Assembly: GCA_945899335.1 (NCBI GenBank)
Contig: CAMDIP010000111.1
Location: forward strand, 1-5,055
Direction of reading: 5' to 3'
Length of the DNA: 5,055 nt
Source of the DNA: Bordetella parapertussis
GTDB taxonomy: Bacteria; Pseudomonadota; Gammaproteobacteria; Burkholderiales; Burkholderiaceae_C
This document shows positions 1 through 5,055 of this stretch, one piece after another (the first letter of the stretch is position 1; the number at the start of each line of letters is the position of its first letter). The notes below the pieces were generated by a model. It was given only the letters and a program-made list of their open reading frames with translations, did no database searches and was not told the DNA's origin. The position numbers were made by a program, and so were the translations under genes.

Positions 1-245
1 TACTTTCGCGCACTGAGGTGAAACTTCGTGTGTATGAGCGTGGTGCTGGTGAGACCTTGGCCTGTGGCACCGGCGCATGTGCTGCGGTGGTGGCCGGTAT
101 TCAACAAGGTTGGTTAGACGCCAAAGTAAAAGTGCACACCCGAGGTGGGGTGCTGACCATTGAGTGGCAAGGCGAGGGCGCATCGGTGATGATGAGCGGG
201 CCAGCCACAACCGTTTTCACTGGCGAGATGGAGATATCCGAATGA
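1..245 (+). CDS. dapF: Diaminopimelate epimerase, C-terminal part (5' end outside window)
   Basis: DapF interconverts LL- and meso-diaminopimelate in the cytoplasm, supplying lysine and peptidoglycan synthesis. Only the last 80 codons are visible (frame beginning at base 3, TGA at 243-245); the family is usually about 275-290 residues, so roughly two thirds is missing upstream. The segment carries the family's second active-site block, [18 protein letters not shown]. Its Glu (codon 36-38) and first Cys (codon 63-65) are nine residues apart, matching E. coli Glu208 and catalytic Cys217. The tail reads GGVLTIEW followed by a MSGPA motif, also typical of DapF. The partner catalytic Cys is in the missing half. 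The GTG at 18 is internal, not a start, because the frame is open to the window edge and the conserved fold begins well upstream. The stop overlaps the next start as ATGA, implying translational coupling. Confidence 0.96.
   Translation, partial: LSRTEVKLRVYERGAGETLACGTGACAAVVAGIQQGWLDAKVKVHTRGGVLTIEWQGEGASVMMSGPATTVFTGEMEISE
230..233 (+). promoter_or_regulatory. Ribosome binding site of the DUF484 gene
   Basis: A GGAG lies 8 bases before the ATG at 242, inside the end of dapF. It decides the start of the next gene in favour of 242 over the ATG at 164, which is in the same frame but would lie deep inside dapF. Confidence 0.6.
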
Positions 246-961
246 GCAACTCAATTACCCCGATCACAGAGGACGATATCGCCAATTTTTTGGTGAATAC
301 CCCTGATTTCTTTGAGCGCCATGCTCAGCTGCTGTCCAGTGTGCGGTTTGTCAGTCCGCATGGTCAGCGTGCTGTGAGTTTGCAAGAACGCCAAGCCGAT
401 ATGTTGCGCGAAAAAATTCGCGCCCTAGAGCATCGCTTGATGGAGATGATTCGCAACGGCAGCGACAACGCAGTCTTGGCTGATCGCTTGCACCGCTGGT
501 CACAAAGTTTATTGATGACACAGCACCCCGCTGATCTGCCAGGCATCATCGTGGATGAAATTCAACACCACTTCATGGTGCCACAGGTGGCTATTCGCGT
601 TTGGCGGGTAGGCGAAGCATTTCAAATTGAACAATTTGCCCAAGGTGTCAGCGATGAAGTCAAAGCTTTTGCGCAAGGCTTGCGAGCACCTTATTGCGGT
701 GCAAATGCCGAGTTTGAAGCCGTTGAGTGGTTGGCACACCCGCATGAAGCGCTGTCAGTGGCATTGTTGCCACTGCGAAGCAATCAGTCGCCTTGGGTGA
801 CCGCCGAGAATGCAGAGCTTGCCGAGCATTCCAGTGATACCAGCTTAGGATTGTTGGTTTTAGCGTCCCCAGACCCCCAAAGATTTCATTCTTCCATGGG
901 TACTGACTTGCTCAGCCGTATCGCTGAGTTGGCCAGTGCAGCCCTTAGCCGCTTACGTTGA
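242..961 (+). CDS. DUF484 family protein (GAF-like domain)
   Basis: This is a 239-residue protein of the DUF484 family, the counterpart of E. coli YigA; its molecular function is not established. The N-terminus carries the family signature: a helix with the pattern FLxxxPDFFxxHxxLL (residues 16-31), then [11 protein letters not shown] (41-51). A charged stretch (about 48-75) is likely to form a coiled coil. The rest (about 80-239) looks like a GAF-type alpha/beta domain, including the strand-like segments ALSVALLPL and LGLLVLAS. There is no signal peptide or membrane segment, so it should be cytoplasmic. The start at 242 is chosen because it has a Shine-Dalgarno sequence and overlaps the dapF stop by ATGA. 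The gene sits between dapF and xerC, as in many proteobacteria, which hints at but does not prove a link to the recombinase. Family assignment is confident; function is unknown. Confidence 0.9.
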   Translation: MSNSITPITEDDIANFLVNTPDFFERHAQLLSSVRFVSPHGQRAVSLQERQADMLREKIRALEHRLMEMIRNGSDNAVLADRLHRWSQSLLMTQHPADLPGIIVDEIQHHFMVPQVAIRVWRVGEAFQIEQFAQGVSDEVKAFAQGLRAPYCGANAEFEAVEWLAHPHEALSVALLPLRSNQSPWVTAENAELAEHSSDTSLGLLVLASPDPQRFHSSMGTDLLSRIAELASAALSRLR

Positions 962-978
962 GCCAATTACACATTCGA

Positions 979-1920
979 ATGAATGATCCCCAAGATTTGG
1001 TGGCGCGTTATTTGTCGCATGTGCGATTTGAAAAGCGCCTGTCAGACAGAACCGTGGCTTTGTACAGCGAAGATTTGAACAAGTTGTCAGAGTGGGCAGG
1101 GCATGCAGGCCTAGCCAATTTAACGCTCATTGACACACCACATCTTCGGCGTTGGATGGCGCAAATGCATGCAACCGGCAGAAGCCCGCGCGGTATTGCG
1201 CTCATTCTTTCGGGCTGGCGAGGTTTTTTCAATTGGTTGGGTAAAGAGGGTTTGATCCAAGCCAACCCTTTGTCTGGTTTGCGAGCGCCAAAAGCGGCCA
1301 AACCGCTGCCTAAAGCCTTGAACGTGGACGATGCAGTGCAACTCGCGCAACACCGACCCGCCGATACCGACCCCTGGTTGCAAGCCCGCGATTCTGCGAT
1401 GGTGGAATTGCTTTACAGCAGCGGGTTGCGCGTGGGCGAATTGATCGGCTTGGACGTTCAAGCCAGTCCTCATGCCAAGGGGTGGATAGACCTGTCTGCT
1501 GGCGAGGCGCATGTCCTGGGTAAAGGTTCTAAGCGGCGAAACGTTCCTGTTGGAAAGCAAGCCTTGTCTTCTTTGCAAGCTTGGTTGACTGTTCGCGCCA
1601 GTGGCTTGCCAACACATGCGGTTGATGAAGCTGCTATGTTTGTGGGGCAAAGGGGGACCCGATTGAGCGCTCAATCTGTATGGCAGCGTTTGCGCTTAAG
1701 AGGTCTTCAAGCCGGAATTGCGACCCCAGTTCACCCGCACATGTTGAGACATTCTTTTGCCAGTCATGTTTTGCAGTCCAGTGGTGATTTGCGAGGCGTG
1801 CAAGAGTTGCTAGGGCATGCCAATATCAGCACCACGCAGGTCTATACGCGCTTGGATTACCAGCATTTGGCCAAGACCTACGACGCCGCCCACCCTCGTG
1901 CGCGCAAGAAAAGCACATGA
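979..1920 (+). CDS. xerC: Tyrosine recombinase XerC
   Basis: XerC acts with XerD at the dif site near the replication terminus to resolve chromosome dimers at division. From ATG 979 the protein has 313 residues, close to the usual ~300. The N-terminal SAM-like DNA-binding domain spans about 1-95 and the catalytic domain about 115-305. All six active-site residues are present: Arg151 (GLRVGEL), Lys182 (GKGSK), His254 and Arg257 (HPHMLRHSF), His280 (LLGHANIS) and nucleophile Tyr289 (TTQVYTR). The C-terminal block DLRGVQELLGHANISTTQ and the ending YDAAHPRA are specific to XerC rather than to phage integrases. The start is uncertain: a TTG at 958 would add seven residues and overlap the DUF484 stop as TTGA. 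I prefer ATG 979 because MNDPQDLVARYL lines up with the E. coli XerC N-terminus; neither start has a clear ribosome binding site. The stop overlaps the next gene by ATGA. Confidence 0.96.
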   Translation: MNDPQDLVARYLSHVRFEKRLSDRTVALYSEDLNKLSEWAGHAGLANLTLIDTPHLRRWMAQMHATGRSPRGIALILSGWRGFFNWLGKEGLIQANPLSGLRAPKAAKPLPKALNVDDAVQLAQHRPADTDPWLQARDSAMVELLYSSGLRVGELIGLDVQASPHAKGWIDLSAGEAHVLGKGSKRRNVPVGKQALSSLQAWLTVRASGLPTHAVDEAAMFVGQRGTRLSAQSVWQRLRLRGLQAGIATPVHPHMLRHSFASHVLQSSGDLRGVQELLGHANISTTQVYTRLDYQHLAKTYDAAHPRARKKST

Positions 1921-3134
1921 AAACATTGAAACTCAAAGCGGGCAAGGAGCGCTCAGCCTTGCGAGGCCACCCTTGGATTTTCGATTCAGCGATTGCCAAA
2001 GGAGGCGCAGATCCAGGCGAGACCGTGCGCGTAGAGTCTGAGACAGGGCAATTTCTAGGCTGGGCTGCTTTCAGTCCAACCTCCAAAATTCGCGCACGAA
2101 TATGGTCATTTCTGGAAGCCGAGCACATTGACGCCGCGTTTTTTGAGCGACAGGTTTCCAAAGCGGTGGCCATGCGTTCGCGATTGCAAGTACCTTCCAA
2201 TGGTGTGCGTCTTATTCATGGTGAAGCCGATGGACTACCGGGTTTGATTGTGGACAGCTATGACGGCACTTTGGTCGCCCAATTTTTGTCTGCAGGTACT
2301 GAACGATTCAAAGCAGACATCGTCAATGCTTTGGTTCTGCACACTGGCGCGCAGCGAGTCTTTGAGCGCTCCGACTCTGGCGTACGAGGCTTGGAAGGCT
2401 TAGAGGCCAAAACTGGATGGCTGTTCAGATCGCCTGGCACCAGTGATGCCACTGCAATCGTGATTCAAGAACACCACTGGAGCCTGGAACTGGACATCTT
2501 GGAAGGCCACAAAACGGGTTTCTATTTGGACCAGCGGGATAGTCGATTGAAGTTTGCCGAATATGCCCAGCGCCTAGGCCTGCAGCAGGTTTTGAACTGC
2601 TATGGCTATACGGGCGGGTTCAGTGTTGCGGCTTTGAGCGGCATGCGCTCTGCGGGTTTACTTGGCAGTGGCGCCACGGTAACAACGGTGGATTCTTCTG
2701 CACCAGCCATTGCCAAAGCACAGGCGAATGTCAAGCGCAATGGGTTTGATGAACGCAATGCTGCATTTTTAGACGCTGACGTCAACGCCACCTTGCGAAG
2801 CATGCACAAAGAGGGGCGTCGCTTTGATGGCATTGTGTTGGATCCACCCAAGTTTGCGCCCAGTGCTGCACATGCCGAGCGTGCTGCCCGAGCCTACAAA
2901 GACATCAACCGATGGGCCTTCAAGTTACTTTCGCCAGGGGGGGTGTTGTTTACCTACAGTTGTTCTGGCGGTATTGCCCCAGAGTTGTTTCACAAAATCG
3001 TCGCGTCTGCTGGCACGGATGCAGGTGTAGATGCTTATTTTCTTGACCGAGTACAAGCCGCACCCGACCACCCCATGACCGTGTGCTTTCCTGAGGGCGA
3101 ATACCTGAAGGGTTTGGTTTTGATGCAGAAGTAA
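1917..3134 (+). CDS. rlmI: Class I SAM-dependent 23S rRNA (cytosine-C5) methyltransferase, RlmI-type
   Basis: In E. coli, RlmI (YccW) forms m5C1962 in 23S rRNA. This 405-residue protein resembles it along its full length (E. coli RlmI is 396). An N-terminal PUA RNA-binding domain (about 1-75) contains RGHPWIFDSAIA and SKIRARIWSF. A central segment includes RLIHGEADGLPGLIVD. The Rossmann methyltransferase domain begins after the signature GHKTGFYLDQRDSR (197-210). SAM-site elements are LNCYGYTGGFS (226-236), the acidic Asp259 after strand 2 (TVDSS) and the DPPKF motif (309-313). TYSCSGG contains Cys349, conserved in this m5C group and a candidate catalytic Cys. It ends with ADHPMTVCFPEGEYLKGLVL, another family hallmark. 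The start at 1917 overlaps the xerC stop (ATGA) with no strong ribosome binding site, suggesting translation is coupled to xerC. Family membership is firm; the exact rRNA target is inferred by homology. Confidence 0.92.
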   Translation: MKTLKLKAGKERSALRGHPWIFDSAIAKGGADPGETVRVESETGQFLGWAAFSPTSKIRARIWSFLEAEHIDAAFFERQVSKAVAMRSRLQVPSNGVRLIHGEADGLPGLIVDSYDGTLVAQFLSAGTERFKADIVNALVLHTGAQRVFERSDSGVRGLEGLEAKTGWLFRSPGTSDATAIVIQEHHWSLELDILEGHKTGFYLDQRDSRLKFAEYAQRLGLQQVLNCYGYTGGFSVAALSGMRSAGLLGSGATVTTVDSSAPAIAKAQANVKRNGFDERNAAFLDADVNATLRSMHKEGRRFDGIVLDPPKFAPSAAHAERAARAYKDINRWAFKLLSPGGVLFTYSCSGGIAPELFHKIVASAGTDAGVDAYFLDRVQAAPDHPMTVCFPEGEYLKGLVLMQK

Positions 3135-3181
3135 GCAATTCTTCTTGAATGCTGGCTAAACTGCTCCACTTGTTCTTTTTT
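3134..3181 (+). other. Intergenic hairpin and T-run after rlmI
   Basis: The 70-base spacer between rlmI and the GTPase gene holds an imperfect inverted repeat: AGCA-(A)-TTC at 3134-3141 pairs with GAATGCT at 3147-3153. This gives seven base pairs with one bulged A and a TTCTT loop. A run of six T lies at 3176-3181, 22 bases after the stem. The gap is too long for a standard intrinsic terminator, so partial termination is possible but weakly supported. I see no convincing promoter in the spacer. The GTPase gene may therefore be read through from upstream. Confidence 0.2.
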
Positions 3182-3204
3182 CTTGTTTTCAAGGTTGAAT
3201 TGAT

Positions 3205-4260
3205 ATGCTGATACCCGCCACGGTTCTGACTGGTTTTTTAGGCGCTGGCAAGACCACGCTGCTCAAGCGCATCCTCTCGGAGTCTCATGGTCTGAAAATT
3301 GCCGTGATTGAAAATGAGTTTGGCGAAGAAAACATAGACAACGAAATATTGGTCGCAGACACCAAAGAGCACATTGTTCAAATGAGCAATGGCTGTGTGT
3401 GTTGCACGATTCGCGAAGATTTACGCACCACTTTGCAAGATCTGGCTGAAAAAAAACGCAAAGGTGAACTTGACTTTGAGCGCGTCGTTATAGAAACCAC
3501 AGGCTTGGCAGACCCAGGGCCGGTGGCGCAAACATTTTTCATGGATGATGAAATTGCTGAAAGCTATTTGCTCGATGCAGTGCTTACCTTGGTGGACGCC
3601 AAGCATGCAGCGCAAACCTTGAACGACCGGCAAGAAGCGCGCAGGCAAGTTGGCTTTGCTGACCAAATATTCATCAGCAAAAGTGAGCTTGTTTCTGCCC
3701 AAGAGTTAGAGGCTTTGCAGCACCGCTTGACGCATATGAATCCGAGAGCTCCTCAACATATCGTTCACTTTGGCGAGGTAGCGATCGATAAAGTATTTGA
3801 TTTGCGAGGTTTTAACCTCAACACCACTTTGGAAATTGACCCTGATTTCTTAAGTGACGGTCACCACCACAAGCACGATGAGCATTGCGACCACCCCTCG
3901 CATCAACATGACCATGCACAACACGGGCATGACCACGATCACGGCCACCATCACCACCATGATGACGATGTCAAAAGTTTTGTCTTCAAAGCTGACCGTG
4001 CTTTGGACCCGGCCAAGCTTGAAGATTTCTTGGGCGCTATCGTCAATATTTATGGTCCACGCATGTTGCGCTACAAAGGCGTCCTACACATGAAAGGCAC
4101 GGAGCGCAAGGTGATTTTCCAAGGTGTACACCAACTCATGGGCAGTGATTTAGGTCAAGCTTGGGCACCTGGCGAGAAGCGAACGAGCAAAATGGTATTC
4201 ATTGGTATCGATTTGCCAAAAGATATATTCCAGCAGGGCCTAGAACAGTGCATAAGCTGA
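3205..4260 (+). CDS. COG0523 (CobW/YjiA-type) G3E GTPase, putative metallochaperone
   Basis: COG0523 proteins are GTP-dependent metal chaperones or insertases, many linked to zinc and others to cobalt (CobW) or nitrile hydratase iron. This one has 351 residues. The P-loop is GFLGAGKTT (10-18, Lys16/Thr17). The hallmark metal site CxCC is at Cys64-Val-Cys66-Cys67, within NGCVCCTIREDL. The ETTGLADP block (97-104) provides the Walker B/switch II ExxG. The guanine-recognition motif reads SKSE (158-161), where [NST]KxD is usual. Residues 220-252 form a loop with 18 His in 33 positions, plus Asp, Glu and Cys228; such loops are common in metal-handling members. The CobW C-terminal domain follows (about 257-351), with RYKGVLHMKG and KMVFIGIDLP. 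An AAGG 10 bases before ATG 3205 is the likely ribosome binding site. The metal is not determined by sequence; zinc is my guess from the His loop. I see no Zur-like operator upstream. Confidence 0.93.
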   Translation: MLIPATVLTGFLGAGKTTLLKRILSESHGLKIAVIENEFGEENIDNEILVADTKEHIVQMSNGCVCCTIREDLRTTLQDLAEKKRKGELDFERVVIETTGLADPGPVAQTFFMDDEIAESYLLDAVLTLVDAKHAAQTLNDRQEARRQVGFADQIFISKSELVSAQELEALQHRLTHMNPRAPQHIVHFGEVAIDKVFDLRGFNLNTTLEIDPDFLSDGHHHKHDEHCDHPSHQHDHAQHGHDHDHGHHHHHDDDVKSFVFKADRALDPAKLEDFLGAIVNIYGPRMLRYKGVLHMKGTERKVIFQGVHQLMGSDLGQAWAPGEKRTSKMVFIGIDLPKDIFQQGLEQCIS

Positions 4261-4404
4261 GTACAATCCGCGCGCCATTGGCTCGAGACGAAGTTTTGCC
4301 CCAAGTCCTTGGCACTGGTCACGCATGAAGTTTTAGACAACAACCAGAAGCAGTATGGGGCTTGGTGCTAGCGCACTTGACGCCACCCTGTAGGGAGATT
4401 TGCA
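4261..4404 (+). promoter_or_regulatory. Leader region with possible -10 element before the Lys-rich gene
   Basis: This 144-base stretch has no gene. TACAAT at 4262-4267, immediately after the GTPase stop, resembles a sigma-70 -10 box of the type common in betaproteobacteria, but no good -35 is found 15-19 bases upstream (CCTAGA at 17). If used, it would give a leader of over 130 bases. A short inverted repeat GTGC-TAGC-GCAC (4365-4376) and CCCTGTAGGG (4386-4395), the latter overlapping the ribosome binding site, are too weak to call as regulatory structures. Confidence 0.25.
4392..4397 (+). promoter_or_regulatory. Ribosome binding site fixing a TTG start
   Basis: AGGGAG lies 7 bases upstream of the TTG at 4405. 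The frame is closed by TGA at 4378-4380, and no ATG occurs in frame before 4975. This Shine-Dalgarno sequence is therefore the main evidence for the TTG start of the following gene. Confidence 0.7.
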
Positions 4405-5055
4405 TTGAAATCCACAAAGCATTCGAGCGACAGCAAAGCCAAGATTAAATCCAAGGTCGCGGCTGCAAAGCCTAAGGCCAAGGTTGTGAAAGCACCTGCC
4501 AAGAAACCCGTTGCAGCCAAAAAACCTGTTGCAGCAAAGAAAGCTGTAGCACCTAAAAAACCTGTCGCGGCCAAGAAACCCGTGCCAGCCTCGAAACCTG
4601 CGTTAAAGAAGAAAGCAGTGCCTGTTAAAAAACCTGTTGTTGTGAAAAAGGCCGTCGCTAAAAAAGCTGTCCCAGCTAAGAAAGCTGTCCCAGCTAAGAA
4701 AGCTGTCCCAGCTAAGAAAGCCGTCCCAGCCAAGAAAGCCGTGCCTGTCAAAAAAGCATCCCCACCTACAAAAAAACCTGCGGCTCAAAAAGCGTCGCCG
4801 GTCAAGAAACCCATCTCTTCGAAACCTGTAACCAAAACCGTGACATCTGCTGCCAAAACTGCTTCAAGCAATACCAAAGCGCCTGCGCTCCCCTCTAAAA
4901 CGCCTGCATCTGCTTCCACTCGGGCAGAGGCTACACCTGACAACGCCAAGAAGTCTCCGCGAGCTGCAAAGGCCATGTCCATGATGCCGCCTCCGCCTGG
5001 ACTCAGCGTGGCCTCCACCATGGCCAAGGCCAGTTACGGGCCGATTTCTGTCCCA
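4405..5055 (+). CDS. Lys/Ala/Pro-rich protein, 5' part; probably N-terminal extension of a DksA-type regulator
   Basis: An open frame runs from TTG 4405 to the window edge, giving 217 residues with no stop. Residues 1-140 contain 46 Lys; from about 33 to 117 the chain is a series of KKxVxA-like hexads (KKPVAA, KKAVPA). Lys density then falls through a Ser/Thr/Ala/Pro linker (about 138-190), and a less repetitive segment with MMPPPPGLS and YGPISVP begins at 191, apparently leading to a folded domain. The extension should be disordered and highly basic, so nucleic-acid or polymerase contact is plausible. From established gene order in Comamonadaceae (COG0523 GTPase, then dksA, then hslVU) and the Lys/Ala-rich N-termini I recall for DksA there, DksA is the best guess. 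DksA binds RNA polymerase and mediates the ppGpp response. No DksA domain is visible here, and a histone H1-like protein (AlgP or BpH1 type) remains possible. The coding call is strong; the identity is inferred. Confidence 0.72.
   Translation, partial: MKSTKHSSDSKAKIKSKVAAAKPKAKVVKAPAKKPVAAKKPVAAKKAVAPKKPVAAKKPVPASKPALKKKAVPVKKPVVVKKAVAKKAVPAKKAVPAKKAVPAKKAVPAKKAVPVKKASPPTKKPAAQKASPVKKPISSKPVTKTVTSAAKTASSNTKAPALPSKTPASASTRAEATPDNAKKSPRAAKAMSMMPPPPGLSVASTMAKASYGPISVP
4663..4752 (+). repeat. 18-bp tandem repeat within the Lys-rich coding region
   Basis: Three identical copies of AAAGCTGTCCCAGCTAAG lie head to tail (4663-4680, 4681-4698, 4699-4716). A fourth copy (4717-4734) has two synonymous T-to-C changes, and a fifth (4735-4752) is degenerate. 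Each encodes KAVPAK (the last KAVPVK), so gain or loss of a unit keeps the frame. Identity at the DNA level, including wobble positions, points to recent duplication or slippage within an older hexad array. Confidence 0.93.

Noticed and set aside
164..241. Longer DUF484 protein starting at ATG 164
   Set aside because: It would overlap dapF by about 80 bases out of frame, whereas ATG 242 has a GGAG at 8 bases and matches the family N-terminus.
1120..1674. Minus-strand frame of 184 residues opposite xerC
   Set aside because: xerC on the + strand has a complete set of conserved catalytic residues; the antisense product shows no recognisable motif.
979..1920. Mobile-element integrase suggesting an integrated island
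   Set aside because: The sequence has XerC-specific features and sits in the conserved dapF-DUF484-xerC order; there are no flanking att repeats or tRNA genes.
3134..3181. Intrinsic terminator after rlmI
   Set aside because: The stem is AT-rich with a bulge, and the T-run begins 22 bases after it rather than directly adjacent.
3135..3204. Zur operator or sigma-70 promoter before the COG0523 gene
   Set aside because: No AT-rich palindrome resembling a Zur box is present, and TTGAAT at 3145 has no acceptable -10 at 16-18 bases. The TTCAA-GG-TTGAA at 3188-3199 is a short palindrome over the ribosome binding site, too short to call an operator.
4368..4751. Minus-strand frame of 127 residues rich in GTAFLA-like repeats
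   Set aside because: It is the exact antisense of the Lys-rich repeat array; its periodicity comes from the 18-bp units on the + strand, which have a ribosome binding site and a sensible neighbour arrangement.

Overview
The window looks like a chromosomal housekeeping segment from a betaproteobacterium of the order Burkholderiales, most likely a Comamonadaceae relative (Limnohabitans, Rhodoferax or Polaromonas type). This rests on the gene order dapF, DUF484 gene, xerC, rlmI-type methyltransferase, COG0523 GTPase, then a gene starting with a long Lys/Ala/Pro-rich segment, which I recall as the arrangement leading into dksA and hslVU in that family. The genus is an inference. All genes lie on the + strand, and nothing suggests a mobile element, CRISPR array, tRNA or rRNA.

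Positions 1-3134 hold a tightly packed run: the 3' end of dapF (diaminopimelate epimerase), a DUF484/GAF-like protein, xerC (tyrosine recombinase for chromosome dimer resolution) and an RlmI-type 23S rRNA m5C methyltransferase. dapF/DUF484 and xerC/rlmI overlap by ATGA, and the DUF484/xerC junction is also very tight, so this run is probably one transcript with translational coupling. The dapF-DUF484-xerC linkage is widely conserved in proteobacteria, including E. coli (dapF-yigA-xerC).

A 70-base spacer with an imperfect hairpin and a pyrimidine-rich stretch precedes a COG0523/CobW-type G3E GTPase (3205-4260). It has Walker A, CxCC and a very His-rich loop, so it is a putative metallochaperone. 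A second spacer of 144 bases, with a possible -10 element, leads to an open-ended gene that starts at a TTG codon (4405). Its 217 visible residues are almost all low-complexity and Lys-rich, built of KKxVxA hexads, with a short stretch of identical 18-bp DNA repeats. By synteny it is probably the N-terminal extension of a DksA-type RNA polymerase regulator, but the diagnostic domain lies beyond the window.

I find no convincing undescribed system. The points most worth a second look are the repeat-built basic extension of the last gene, its non-ATG start and long leader, and its pairing with a His-rich putative zinc GTPase.
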